Shown piece by piece: positions 1 to 11,100 of a DNA stretch of 64,000 bases. Under the pieces are notes generated by a model that made no database searches, was not told where the DNA came from, and saw only the letters and a program-made list of their open reading frames with translations. Made by a program: the position numbers and the translations under genes. Numbering within the stretch: position 1 is the first letter of the stretch; each line of letters begins with the position of its first letter. This DNA is from an uncultured Anaerolineae bacterium (lineage in GTDB: Bacteria > Chloroflexota > Anaerolineae > Aggregatilineales > Phototrophicaceae). The stretch covers positions 372,001-436,000 of the forward strand of contig CALKJO010000009.1 in NCBI GenBank assembly GCA_937995825.1, read 5' to 3'.

Positions 1-2
1 CG

Positions 3-1445
3 GCGCGCGAAAGGCTCGATATCCTGCTCGATCCGGGCAGCTTCCGCGAGATCGACGCCTTCGTCATGCATCGGTCGCGCGATTTCGGGCTGGACAAGCA
101 GCGTTTCCTCGGCGATGGAGTCGTCACCGGCTGGGGGACGATCAACGGGCGGTTGGTCTATGTCTATTCGCAGGACTTCACCGTCATGGGCGGCAGCCTC
201 AGCCAGACGCAGGCACAGAAGATCATCAAGATCATGGAGATGGCGATGAAAACCGGCGCGCCCGTCATCGGGCTGAACGACAGCGGCGGTGCGCGCATTC
301 AGGAGGGCGTCATCAGCCTCGGCGGATATGCAGACATTTTTCTGCAAAATACGCTCGCCAGCGGCGTCATCCCGCAGATCAGCGTGATCATGGGTCCGTG
401 TGCAGGCGGCGCCGTCTACAGCCCTGCCCTGACCGACTTCATCTTCATGGTCAAAAACACCAGCTACATGTTCGTCACCGGTCCCGACGTGGTCAAGCAG
501 GTCACCCATGAGGACGTGACCTTTGAGGAACTCGGCGGCGCAAGCGTTCATGCCAGCAAGAGCGGCGTCTGCCATGTCGTCGGTGAAAACGAAAACCACA
601 CGCTGCTGCTGGTGCGCGAGTTGTTCGGCTATCTGCCACAGAATAATATGGAAGACCCGCCGTTTGTGCCAACTCAGGATGATCCGCTGCGCGCCGATCC
701 CGAACTCGATTCCATCGTGCCGGACAGCCCGAACAAACCTTACGACATGAAAGATGTGATCCACCGCGTGGTCGATGAGGGCGCATTTTATGAGATTCAT
801 ACCGACTATGCGCAAAATATCGTCGTCGGCTTCGCGCGGCTGGGCGGTCACAGCATCGGCATCGTCGCCAATCAGCCGATGGTGCTGGCGGGCGTGCTGG
901 ACATCGCCGCCAGCGAAAAAGCGGCGCGCTTCATCCGGCTCTGCGACTGCTTCAATCTCCCGATCATCACCTTTGTCGATGTCCCCGGCTATATGCCCGG
1001 CACAGTGCAGGAACACAACGGCATCATCACCAGCGGCGCAAAGCTGCTCTACGCCTACTGCGAAGCCACCGTCCCCAAACTGACAGTGACGACGCGCAAA
1101 GCCTACGGCGGCGCATACTGCGTCATGAGCAGCAAGCACATTCGCGGCGATCTCAATCTCGCCTGGCCCAGCGCCGAGATCGCGGTCATGGGACCCGAAG
1201 GCGCAGTCGAGATCATCTACCGGCGTGATCTGAAAGAGGCGGATGATCCGGCAGCGCGCAAAGCCGAACTCGCCGCTGAGTATCGCGAACGGCTCGCCAA
1301 CCCGTATGTCGCCGCTGAAAACGGCTATATCGATGATGTGATCGAGCCGCGCGAGACTCGTGCTCGTCTGATCAACGGGCTGGAGGTCTTCCAGAACAAG
1401 CGCGACAGCAATCCGCCGAAAAAGCACGGCAATATCCCGCTGTAG
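3..1445 (+). CDS. acyl-CoA carboxylase carboxyltransferase subunit (propionyl-/methylmalonyl-CoA type), 5'-truncated by window edge
   Basis: Frame stays open upstream of the listed ATG ([21 protein letters not shown]...). Carboxyltransferase motifs: [49 protein letters not shown]. Confidence 0.93.
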   Translation, partial: ARERLDILLDPGSFREIDAFVMHRSRDFGLDKQRFLGDGVVTGWGTINGRLVYVYSQDFTVMGGSLSQTQAQKIIKIMEMAMKTGAPVIGLNDSGGARIQEGVISLGGYADIFLQNTLASGVIPQISVIMGPCAGGAVYSPALTDFIFMVKNTSYMFVTGPDVVKQVTHEDVTFEELGGASVHASKSGVCHVVGENENHTLLLVRELFGYLPQNNMEDPPFVPTQDDPLRADPELDSIVPDSPNKPYDMKDVIHRVVDEGAFYEIHTDYAQNIVVGFARLGGHSIGIVANQPMVLAGVLDIAASEKAARFIRLCDCFNLPIITFVDVPGYMPGTVQEHNGIITSGAKLLYAYCEATVPKLTVTTRKAYGGAYCVMSSKHIRGDLNLAWPSAEIAVMGPEGAVEIIYRRDLKEADDPAARKAELAAEYRERLANPYVAAENGYIDDVIEPRETRARLINGLEVFQNKRDSNPPKKHGNIPL

Positions 1446-1454
1446 GGAGACGGC

Positions 1455-2975
1455 ATGATGGAACTGACCAATATCAAGAAAGTCCTGATCGCCAATCGCG
1501 GCGAGATCGCCGTGCGCGTGATCCGCGCCTGCCGCGATCTGGGCATCGCCACTGTCGCCGTCTACTCCGACGCCGACCGCGCCAGCCTGCACGTCCGCTA
1601 CGCCGATGAAGCGGTGCGCATCGGCGCGCCGCCCGCCCGCGAAAGCTATCTGCGCATCGACGCCATCATCGATGCGGCGCGCAAGACCGGCGCGGACGCG
1701 GTGCATCCGGGTTATGGGTTCCTTTCCGAACGCGAGGACTTCGCGCAGGCATGCGCCGATGCAGGCTTGATCTTTATCGGGCCTACGCCGAACGCGATTG
1801 CCACAATGGGCGACAAGCAGATGGCGCGCCAGACCGTCAAGCAAGCCGGCGTCCCGGTTGTGCCGGGGACAGAGCCAGGGCTGCGCGACGAGGAGCTTTA
1901 CGCTGTCGCCGCGCAGATCGGCTTTCCGCTGATGGTCAAGGCGGCGGCGGGCGGCGGCGGCAAAGGGATGCGCGCTGTCCGCCGCGCTGAAGACCTCCCC
2001 GAAATGCTGGCAACCGCGCGCCGCGAAGCTGAAAGCGCCTTCGGAGACAGCACGGTCTATCTGGAAAAGCTGGTCGAGGGCGCGCGCCATATCGAGTTTC
2101 AGATTCTCGCCGACGCGCATGGCAACTGCATCCATCTGGGCGAGCGCGAATGCTCGATCCAGCGCCGGCATCAGAAGCTGGTCGAGGAAGCGCCAAGCGT
2201 GTTTATGGACGCCGATCTGCGCCGGCGCATGGGCGAGGCAGCAATTGCGGCTGCCCGCGCCGTTGGCTATGTCAATGCTGGCACAATTGAGTATCTGGTG
2301 GACAAGGATCGCAATTTCTATTTCCTGGAGATGAACACGCGCCTTCAGGTCGAACATCCGGTCACCGAGATTGTGACCGGCGTCGATCTGGTCAAGGAGC
2401 AGATTCGCATCGCGCGTGGACGGCGCATGGGCATCACCGAGAGCGTGATCGAGCCGAAAGGCTGGGCGTTGGAATGCCGTATCAATGCTGAAGACCCCTA
2501 TAATAATTTTTCGCCATCGGTCGGCAAGATCACCACGCTGATCACGCCGTCAGGTCCTGGCGTGCGCGTCGATGGGGGGGTCTACAGCGGCTATGAGATC
2601 ACGCCTTATTATGACAGCATGATCGCCAAGCTGATTTGCTGGGGCGATGACCGCCCGCAGGCGATCCTGCGGATGCGCAGCGCGCTTGAAGAATTTATCA
2701 TCATGGGCGTCAAGCACAATATCCCGTTCCATCTCAACCTGCTGAGCAGCTTCAGCTTCATCGCAGGCAAATTCGACACCAAGTTTGTTGAAGACCGCTT
2801 CAGCATGACCACCTACGAGCAGCCGCCAAGCGACGCCGAGCTGGAGACCGCTGCCATTGCCGCCACACTGTTTGCCCATCGCAAGCGCCAGCTCGCCGGA
2901 CAGGTGGTCGCCCGCAACGAACGCGACACCAGCAATTGGAAATGGCTCAGCCGTTGGGAGCGGATTCATCGATGA
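1455..2975 (+). CDS. accC: biotin carboxylase subunit of acyl-CoA carboxylase
   Basis: KVLIANRGEIAVRVIRACRDLGI, ATP-grasp AAAGGGGKGMR, EMNTRLQVEHPVTE. Confidence 0.95.
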   Translation: MMELTNIKKVLIANRGEIAVRVIRACRDLGIATVAVYSDADRASLHVRYADEAVRIGAPPARESYLRIDAIIDAARKTGADAVHPGYGFLSEREDFAQACADAGLIFIGPTPNAIATMGDKQMARQTVKQAGVPVVPGTEPGLRDEELYAVAAQIGFPLMVKAAAGGGGKGMRAVRRAEDLPEMLATARREAESAFGDSTVYLEKLVEGARHIEFQILADAHGNCIHLGERECSIQRRHQKLVEEAPSVFMDADLRRRMGEAAIAAARAVGYVNAGTIEYLVDKDRNFYFLEMNTRLQVEHPVTEIVTGVDLVKEQIRIARGRRMGITESVIEPKGWALECRINAEDPYNNFSPSVGKITTLITPSGPGVRVDGGVYSGYEITPYYDSMIAKLICWGDDRPQAILRMRSALEEFIIMGVKHNIPFHLNLLSSFSFIAGKFDTKFVEDRFSMTTYEQPPSDAELETAAIAATLFAHRKRQLAGQVVARNERDTSNWKWLSRWERIHR

Positions 2976-3469
2976 AATACATCACCATCATCAACGACCG
3001 CCAATTTGAGATTGAGATCGGGAATGACGGCGCACTGCGCGTCAACGGCGAACTGCGCACCGTCGATTTTCGCGCCATGGATGGGGCGCTCTATTCGATC
3101 CTGATGGAGAATCAGTCGCATGAAATTGTGATCGAGGATCGCGGCGGCGGCGATTACGAACTCCGCTTGCGCGGTCGGCTGTACAGCGGGCAGGTGCTGG
3201 ATGAGCGCGCCCAGCTCATGCTAACTCAGCGCGGGGCTGCAGCGCTGCAAAGCGGTGAATATGCACTTAAAGCGCCGATGCCAGGCTTGATCGCGGCGAT
3301 TACCGTCACGGAGGGTCAGGAAGTCGAAGCCGGACAGACGATGGTCATTCTGGAGTCGATGAAAATGCAGAACGAACTGCGCACGCCGCGCAGCGGCATT
3401 GTCCAGCGCATTCAGGTGCAGCCAGGTCAGAGCGTCGAACAAAACAAGGTGCTGGTGACCATTGCTTAA
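2972..3469 (+). CDS. biotin carboxyl carrier-like protein
   Basis: C-terminal biotinyl motif ESMKMQNELRTPRSG. The ATG at 2972 overlaps the accC stop (ATGA), so it is a better start than 2936. Confidence 0.88.
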   Translation: MKYITIINDRQFEIEIGNDGALRVNGELRTVDFRAMDGALYSILMENQSHEIVIEDRGGGDYELRLRGRLYSGQVLDERAQLMLTQRGAAALQSGEYALKAPMPGLIAAITVTEGQEVEAGQTMVILESMKMQNELRTPRSGIVQRIQVQPGQSVEQNKVLVTIA

Positions 3470-4763
3470 GCGCGTGTTTGACAGGCTGCTGATCGTCGCC
3501 CTAGCAGCGTATATCCTGATCGGCGCGCCGCTTGCGCCGTTTCATGGCGACGAGGCGACGCAGATTTTCATGAGCCGCGACTACGCCTACCAGTTCATCG
3601 AAGATAACTGGACGCGCGTGCGCTATACTGACCCGCCGATCAGCCCGCAGGAGCAGCATTTGCGCCTACTGAACGGCACGGTCAACAAGTACTTGATCGG
3701 GTTCGCCTGGCATCTGGGGGGATTCAGCATTGCTGACTTGAATGAGCAGTGGGATTGGGGCGCAGACTGGGATTACAACCAGTCCACCAACCATGCCCCA
3801 TCCCCCGATCTGCTGCGGACGGCGCGAGTCCCTTCCGCACTCATGTTGGCGCTGGCTGTGCCAGTGATGTTCGCCATCGGCTGGCAGCTTGGCGGACGCC
3901 AGACCGCATATCTTGCCGCGATCCTGTTTGCGCTGCATCCAGCGCTGCTGCTCAACGGACGGCGCGCCATGATGGAAGGTAGTTTCATCTTATTCTCGCT
4001 GTGCGTCGCTGCCGCTGGACTGTGGTTTATCAAGCACAGTCAGCGCCGCGCCAGCCTGATCGCGCTGGGCGCGTCATCCGGTTTGGCAGTCGCCAGCAAA
4101 CACAGCGCCGTGTTCACTCTCGGCGCGATCTTCGCCGGATGCTGGCTGTATCTTTACACCGCGCTGATGCGCCAGCCGCACCTGCTTATACTCACCTTTC
4201 TGCGCCTATATATGGCGGCGCTGATTGCGCTGGGCGTGTTCATCGCGCTCAATCCCGCCTGGTGGAGCAGCCCATTTGAGCGCATGGGCGATGTCCTGCG
4301 TTTGAGAACAGCGCTCCTTGAAGGGCAAACGACCGCCTTCGGCGGCTATACCGAGCGCAGTGAGGCGCTGGACGGCTGGGCGCGCTTTGTGTTCGACGGC
4401 ACGCCGCAGTATTTTGAAGTCGATGCTTGGGGCAGCTATATCGGCGATCAGATCGCAGCATATGAAGCCTCCGGGCTGGCGGGAGTCGCGCTTCCGCCCG
4501 TGATCACACTCAGCCTGACCGGGTTCGGGTTCTTCCGCCTGGCGCGCGCGCGCAGAGGCGCGGCATGGCTGATCCTCGTTTGGGCGGCTGCCATGCTCGC
4601 GTCAACCGCTCTGCTCACGCCGCTTCCCTGGCAGCGCTATTACCTGCCCGCGCATCCGGCGGTCTGCCTGCTGGCGGCAGCCGGGCTGAGCGGGCTGACC
4701 GATCTGGCGGTCACAAGGCTGAGACTGCCCGCGCGATCATCCCCTGCACCGTCTTCGAGTTGA
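3462..4763 (+). CDS. multi-pass membrane glycosyltransferase-like protein (GT39/PMT type)
   Basis: N-terminal HGDEATQIFMSRDYAYQF plus many hydrophobic helices. Overlaps the BCCP gene 3' end. Confidence 0.6.
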   Translation: MLKRVFDRLLIVALAAYILIGAPLAPFHGDEATQIFMSRDYAYQFIEDNWTRVRYTDPPISPQEQHLRLLNGTVNKYLIGFAWHLGGFSIADLNEQWDWGADWDYNQSTNHAPSPDLLRTARVPSALMLALAVPVMFAIGWQLGGRQTAYLAAILFALHPALLLNGRRAMMEGSFILFSLCVAAAGLWFIKHSQRRASLIALGASSGLAVASKHSAVFTLGAIFAGCWLYLYTALMRQPHLLILTFLRLYMAALIALGVFIALNPAWWSSPFERMGDVLRLRTALLEGQTTAFGGYTERSEALDGWARFVFDGTPQYFEVDAWGSYIGDQIAAYEASGLAGVALPPVITLSLTGFGFFRLARARRGAAWLILVWAAAMLASTALLTPLPWQRYYLPAHPAVCLLAAAGLSGLTDLAVTRLRLPARSSPAPSSS

Positions 4764-5745
4764 AGCGCCTCCAGATTTCAGCAAAGTGCTTTCGCTTTTC
4801 GTCTGCGTTCGGAGTGAGCTGATCGATATAGGTTTGCAGGTATGCCGCTGACTCTTCATCCACTTCTTCCAGAAAATCGCTGAGCCGCTGAACAGCAGTG
4901 TAGGAGTCCTGAAGTTCGCCTAGATGATCCTGAATTTTCTTCAGTTCAGCGATGAAGCTGCCCGCCGACGCGCCCAGCATATCCTCAAACATCGAGACGG
5001 CGTAGCGCAGCCGCTTGAACTCGATGCGCAGATTATGCAGCGTCACCTGGTCATTCTGCTCAATTGCGTCGGCGATCACTGCATCAAAAGCGCGCACCGC
5101 GCCGATATGCGCATAGATCAGCGTCGGCAGGATGTGGCGCACCTGCGATGGCGCGAGATCGTCGTTGTGCAGCTTTGCGCCCGCGCCTTCAGTGGTGAGA
5201 AATTGGCTGAAGTCGCTCACGAACCGGCGATACTCGCCGCGATCCAGCGCATGATTGAGTTCCATGCGCGCCAGATCGCGTTCTTTGTCCATCGCAGCGA
5301 TCACGCGCTTCGCCTCCGGCGGCATCTCCCCCTCAGGCGGCATCGCGTAATTGGTGAACGCCTCGATCATGACATCGAGATCGCGCACCGCGCCCAGCGC
5401 CCGCGCCACACGACGCAGTTTACGGTTGTACGCGCGGATCACCTTTGGTTTATAATAGTCGCTGAGCAGACGCAGCGCGCTGCGCATCCGTCTAATCGCC
5501 ACGCGCATATCATGGACATCTTCAATATCCGACCCGACTCGACTTCCTGCCTCATGCTTGAGCATTGCGATGAATTCGCGCAGCATGATCTTGCGCCCTG
5601 CTTCCGCCATCGTGTCCTCCGCGCGCACAGGTTCCATCTGCGCCTTGAGCGCCGCGATCAATTCCTGATGGAGTGCCATCTCCTCCATAATCTGTCCTCT
5701 CTTAATAATTTTTATGAGCCTTCGCATGTCAGAATATTTTATCAT
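4711..5745 (-). CDS. CHAD domain-containing protein
   Basis: DVHDMRVAIRRMRSALRLL and HNLRIEFKRLRYAVSMFEDML, typical His-rich helical CHAD motifs. Confidence 0.85.
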   Translation of the reverse strand: MIKYSDMRRLIKIIKRGQIMEEMALHQELIAALKAQMEPVRAEDTMAEAGRKIMLREFIAMLKHEAGSRVGSDIEDVHDMRVAIRRMRSALRLLSDYYKPKVIRAYNRKLRRVARALGAVRDLDVMIEAFTNYAMPPEGEMPPEAKRVIAAMDKERDLARMELNHALDRGEYRRFVSDFSQFLTTEGAGAKLHNDDLAPSQVRHILPTLIYAHIGAVRAFDAVIADAIEQNDQVTLHNLRIEFKRLRYAVSMFEDMLGASAGSFIAELKKIQDHLGELQDSYTAVQRLSDFLEEVDEESAAYLQTYIDQLTPNADEKRKHFAEIWRRFNSKTVQGMIARAVSAL

Positions 5746-5832
5746 TACACTTCATAAATTTAAAGTAATCTTAATATTTTTACAACCATGCCATGATTAC
5801 CGTCGTTCGCCGCTCAATAGAGGGACAGCCAT

Positions 5833-6606
5833 ATGCACTCCACTCAGGAGAAAGCCCCTGTCGCGCTGATCACTGGGGCGTCATCGGGAATCGGGCTGGC
5901 GGCGGCGCAGGCATTCATCCGGCATGGTATGCATGTCGCTGCTCTTGCGCGTAACTGGCGCAGCCGTGACGATCCCGCCATCTTCCAGCTCACCGGTGAT
6001 GTCCGCGATGCAGACGCGATGCGCGCTGCCGTCTCGGAGACGATCCAGCGTTTCGGACGGCTCGACTATGTGATCGCCAATGCGGGGATCGGGCAGCGCG
6101 GCAGCATCGCCGACTCGCCTTGGGAAGAGATTGAAGCGGTCATGCGCACCAACATCGACGGCGTTCTGCACACGGTTCGCGCCGGTATCCCGGCACTGCG
6201 CGCATCAGGCGGCGGGCATATCGTGATCGTCTCATCGATTGTCTACAATCTGACCGCGCCCTACACCGCAACTTACAGCGCGAGCAAAGCCTTTGTCAGC
6301 AGTCTGGCGCAGTCGCTGCGCCTGGAGCTGGAGCAGGATAAGATCACAGTGACTGATCTGCGCATCGGGCGCGTGGCGACCGAATTCAACAAAAAGCGGC
6401 TCGGCGCAGCCGGTTACGCCGCAAAAGCGCCGCGTCTGCCGGTCATGACGCCGGAATTTGTCGCAGAAGCCATCGTGCGGGCGTGTCTGAAGCGGCAGAA
6501 CCGCGCCGTCGCGCTGCGCTGGCTCGACCGCGCTGTTATGCTAGGGAACGCGCTGATGCCGAGGATCATTGGGCGGCGCGCCTTGAAGCAGTACAAGGTG
6601 GATTGA
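5833..6606 (+). CDS. short-chain dehydrogenase/reductase
   Basis: TGASSGIG, NAGIG, YSASKAFV. Confidence 0.9.
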   Translation: MHSTQEKAPVALITGASSGIGLAAAQAFIRHGMHVAALARNWRSRDDPAIFQLTGDVRDADAMRAAVSETIQRFGRLDYVIANAGIGQRGSIADSPWEEIEAVMRTNIDGVLHTVRAGIPALRASGGGHIVIVSSIVYNLTAPYTATYSASKAFVSSLAQSLRLELEQDKITVTDLRIGRVATEFNKKRLGAAGYAAKAPRLPVMTPEFVAEAIVRACLKRQNRAVALRWLDRAVMLGNALMPRIIGRRALKQYKVD

Positions 6607-6612
6607 GCGAAA

Positions 6613-7116
6613 ATGCCCCCCAAACTGAACAGTATGCGGCTGCTGGAGCAGCATAAAATCCCATATGAGGTGATCGAATATCCCGACGATATGCGCGATG
6701 CGGAGGAAATCGCGGAGGTCATCGGCGTGCCGCCGCACCTGGTGTATAAGACGCTGATCGTCGAGCCGGAGTCCGGCGGCAAGCCGATGCTGGTCATGAT
6801 TGCAGCGAACCGGCGTCTTGACCTGAAAAAGCTGGCGCAGGCGGCGGGACACAAAAAAGTCCGCATGGCTGCGCACAAGGACGCTGAAGCGCTGACGGGT
6901 CTGAAAGTCGGCGGGATCAGCGCGCTGGCGCTAAGTCAGAAAAACTGGAGCATCTTTCTGGATCAGCCCGCCACCGAGCATGAACATATCCTGATCAGTG
7001 GCGGACAGCGCGGGATCGATCTGCGCGTGCCAACCCGCGCGCTGATCACCGTTGTGCGGGCGCGCGTCGCCGATGTCGGGCGCAATGCAGACAGCGGCGA
7101 CGCGGACGCAGACTAA
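6613..7116 (+). CDS. ybaK: YbaK/EbsC family aminoacyl-tRNA deacylase
   Basis: Cys-tRNA(Pro) deacylase-like architecture (ANRRLDLKKLAQAAGHKKVRMA, TGLKVGGISALAL). Confidence 0.85.
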   Translation: MPPKLNSMRLLEQHKIPYEVIEYPDDMRDAEEIAEVIGVPPHLVYKTLIVEPESGGKPMLVMIAANRRLDLKKLAQAAGHKKVRMAAHKDAEALTGLKVGGISALALSQKNWSIFLDQPATEHEHILISGGQRGIDLRVPTRALITVVRARVADVGRNADSGDADAD

Positions 7117-8081
7117 CGCGCCAGATAACGCGCCATCTCGAAATAGCCATCGCTGATCGGGCGAAGCTGGCTGACGGCTTCTTCCAGCGGAAGCGGGACG
7201 ATCTGCCGCCCTTGCAGCGCCGTCATTACGCCGGATAAGCCATCTTTGAGAAACCGGATCGCATGAACGCCCATGCGTGTTGCCAGCAGCCGGTCAAAAG
7301 CGCTGGGGCTGCCGCCGCGCTGAATGTGCCCGAGAATCGTCAGGCGGATCTCAAAGCCGATCTTCGGGTTTTTCTTGAGATAATCGGCAAGCGCGGTCAC
7401 GCTGTAATGCGCGCCTTCGGCGATCACTGCAATGGCGTGCGATTTACCGCGCACGTAGGCATCTTCAAGCGCCCTCTCCACCTCCTCCATCGGGACTTCG
7501 CGTTCTGGCGTGATCACAATCTCCGCGCCGCCCAGAATCGCGCCCATCAGCGCCAGATAGCCGCAGTTGCGCCCCATGACTTCGATCAGGAAAGCGCGCT
7601 GATGCGATGTGGCGGTGTCGCGCAGGCGGTCAAGCGCATCGAGGATGGTGTTGAGCGCTGTATCAACACCGATGCTCATGTCTGTGCCGTTGATGTCATT
7701 ATCGATACTGCCGGGAATGCCGATCACGGGAAAGCCATGTTTGTGCAGTGCCAGCGCGCCGGTCAGACTGCCGTTACCGCCGATGACCACTAGCCCTTCA
7801 ATGCGGTGTTCATTGAGCCGCCGCAGCGCGCGCATCTGCCCGGCTGGGGTCTTGAATTCTTCGTTGCGCGCCGTCTGCAAAATCGTGCCACCGCGCTGCA
7901 AAATACCGCTCACTTCAAGGCTGGAAAGCTGGTTGAAATCCCCGCTCATCAAACCCAGATACGCCTGGCGGATGCCGTAGACTTCGATCCCATGCTCCAT
8001 TGATGTCCGCACCACAGCGCGGATGGCTGCATTCATGCCTGGAGAGTCGCCGCCGCTGGTCATGACCGCGATACGCTTCAT
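7113..8081 (-). CDS. pfkA: ATP-dependent 6-phosphofructokinase
   Basis: MTSGGDSPGMNAAIRAVVR, GNGSLTGA, PGSIDNDINGTDMSIG, EVMGRNCGYLAL, GHIQRGG. Confidence 0.95.
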   Translation of the reverse strand: MKRIAVMTSGGDSPGMNAAIRAVVRTSMEHGIEVYGIRQAYLGLMSGDFNQLSSLEVSGILQRGGTILQTARNEEFKTPAGQMRALRRLNEHRIEGLVVIGGNGSLTGALALHKHGFPVIGIPGSIDNDINGTDMSIGVDTALNTILDALDRLRDTATSHQRAFLIEVMGRNCGYLALMGAILGGAEIVITPEREVPMEEVERALEDAYVRGKSHAIAVIAEGAHYSVTALADYLKKNPKIGFEIRLTILGHIQRGGSPSAFDRLLATRMGVHAIRFLKDGLSGVMTALQGRQIVPLPLEEAVSQLRPISDGYFEMARYLAR

Positions 8082-8140
8082 AGCGTTTGATGCTCCTGTT
8101 CACCGAGACGGATCCATTGACCATTTTATCCGCTCTCGCC

Positions 8141-11100
8141 CTAAACGCTAGACTCGCTCACATCAACCTTAAACACCTGTACGCCATCAATATCGCACAA
8201 CCGCTCCATCAGCTTCTCATTCCAGCGCGTCGTTTCCGGCAGCAGCACGCGGTGCGTCTCGACGCCTTGATTGAGCAGGATCACCTCGACACGATCCTCC
8301 CCTTTCCATTCGTACAGATAGTGCATCATCCGTTGCCGCCGCCGGTTGTCGTGTTCAGCATCGTGGCTGCGATGGAAGCGAATGACGATCTTTTTCGGCT
8401 TGACCGTTTTCGCCGGCTCCGCGCCAGGATAGACATAGCCATTCGGCGTGAAATCATCCGGCAAATCGGGAGGAGCAGCGGACTCATCGGCTTCAAATGG
8501 CGGAAAATCCGGTTCTGGCGGCAGTGCTGCATGGCTGCTCACCATCTCCGCTGTTGTTTCCTTATCCTGCGCCGGCGCGGGGCTGATCGGAATGTCGCGT
8601 TCGGATGGTGCAGCGCGCATGACCTTCAGGTCAGTGGTCACGTCATCGGCGACGATCTGCGGATCGCCGCGTTTGCGATCGAGCTTACCGCGCACAATGA
8701 TAACTGCGCCTTCACGGAGCTGCTCGCGAAACTGCGCAAACGTGCGCGGAAACAGCACCACATCGATCTTGCCAAAACGATCTTCCAACTGCGCAATCGC
8801 CATCAGGTCTTTGTTCTTGGTCTCAACAATGCGCAGCGCACTCACTAACCCAACTACGCGCACCTCGCGGTTGTGTGGCAGTCCCACCAGCCTTCCGGTG
8901 TTCAGGACATTCGTCCCTTCGAGCATTTCCAGCACTGGATCGACCGGATGCTCGCTCAGATACGTGCCGAGCAGCTCCTTTTCCCAATCGATGAGCTGAC
9001 GATGCGATAGGGTATCAGGCGGCAGATTGTCAAGCAGATCATCGTCCATCCCCGTTGCGACAGCCGCACCGCCGAACATGCTCATCTGCCCGGTCTCTTT
9101 GATCTTGTGATGCTCCGCGCTGTAGACCATGATTCGATCCAGCGCCGGCACCAGTTTGCCGCGCGCGCCGAGACTGTCCAGCGCGCCGACTTTGATCAGG
9201 CTTTCGAGCGCCCGCTTACCGACCTGCCGCAGATCGACACGACGGCAAAAGTCGATCAGGCTGGCGAATCGCCCACCGCGCGCGCGCTCCGTCAGGATAT
9301 GCCCCAGCGCCCCAACGCCCGCATTCTTGATCGCCGCCAGCCCAAAGCGGATGCCGCGCCGCCCCGCTTTATCGACTTGAATATCAAAATCGAGCGCGCT
9401 GCTGTTTACATCGGGCGGGAAGATCGGTATGCTCAATCGCTTACATTCCGTTAACAACGTTGTGACTTTTGCCGCGTCACCTGCGCCCACTGAGAGCAGC
9501 GCCGCCATGTATTCGGCGGTGTAATTCGCTTTCAAGAAAGCCGTCTGAACGGTCAGCACTGCATAGTCGGCGGCATGTGCCTTATTGAAGCCGTAATTGG
9601 CGAAAAACTCGATGTCCGCGAAAATTTTCTCAGCGATCTCCTCAGTCATTGTCGGATCGAGCGCGGGTCCCTGGCGGATGAAGATATCGCGATGCTTGAG
9701 CAGGTCTTCTTTCTTCTTTTTGGAGACGGCGCGGCGCATCAGGTCGGCGTCGCCTAACGAGTAACCGAAAAGCGCCTGCCCGATCTGCATCAACTGTTCC
9801 TGATAGACCATGATCCCATAGGTTTCGCCGAGGATCGGCTCCAGCTTAGGATGATGGTAGGTGACGGGTATCTCACCGTGCATCCGCGCGTTATATTCTT
9901 GGATGTAGTCCATCGGACCGGGTCGATACAGCGAAATCGCGGCGACGATATGTTCAAACAGGGTCGGCTGCATCTCGCGCAGCATCTGCTGCATCCCGCT
10001 GCTTTCCACCTGAAATACGCCGACGGTTTCGCCGCGTTGAAGCAGCCTGAACGCCGCTTCGAGCATCGCGTCCTGGTCAGGATCGCCGGTCGGACGATAC
10101 GGGATATTGTCCATCGCGTATTCGATGCCGTGATGCTGCGCGATCAGCTCGCACGCCCGGCGCATGATCGTCAGCGTGGACAGACCCAGAAAGTCCACCT
10201 TGAGCAGCCCAATGGACTCGCAGGTTTCCATGTCGAACTGAGTCACCTGTTTGAGCGCGATCCCTTCGTCGTCACCGCTGGTCTGGCGGTGCAGCGGCAG
10301 ATACTCGACGAGCGGCTGATCCGCGATGATCACGCCCGCCGCGTGCGTCGAGGCATGGCGGCTGATGCCCTGAAGTTCCTCCGCAATCTGCGCGACGCGC
10401 TGCATCTCCGGCGATGCGTCGATCACCCGCTTGAGTTCGCCGATGTCCTCGATGTACTCGTGGATTTTCTTCGGCTTCGGCTCGGTCGGGATCAGCCGCG
10501 AGACTTCATTCACCAGCCCGTCATCGATGTTCAGCGCGCGCGCCACATCGCGGATGGCGTTTTTCGCGCCCAATGTCCCAAAGGTGATGATCGCCGCGAC
10601 CCGATCTTCACCGTATTTGTAGACGGCATATTCGATCATCCGCCCGCGCTGATCGTCAGGATAATCGAGGTCGATGTCCGGCATACTTACGCGACCAGGG
10701 TTGAGAAAGCGCTCAAAGAGCAGATTGTTGCGGATCGGGTCGATGTTGGTGATGCCAAGCGAGTACGCGACCAAACTGCCCGCGCCCGATCCGCGCACAT
10801 TCCACCAGATGTCGGCGCTGCGCGCAAACTGGCACAAGTCCCACACGATCAGGAAATAGGTGGCAAAACCCATATCCGAGATGACTTTAAGTTCATATTC
10901 CAGCCGTTCGACCAGCGAGGTATCGCTTGCCCGATCGCCAAAGCGCCAGCGCAGCCCTTTGAACGCTAGATACCGCAGATAGGTCACGGCGTCAAATCCG
11001 TCTGGCACAGGGAAAACGGGCAGGTGGTAAGTTTTCTTGTCCAAGTTAAGATCGCAGCCATTTGCGATCTCAAGCGTGTTGGTCAGCGGCGATCCGCTGT

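Noticed and set aside
4924-5757. 277-aa plus-strand ORF
   Set aside because: Antisense to the CHAD gene; low-information Arg/His-rich translation.
9851-10969. 372-aa plus-strand ORF (with neighbours 8087-8848, 11024-11359)
   Set aside because: Fully antisense to dnaE; composition typical of a shadow frame, no recognisable motif.
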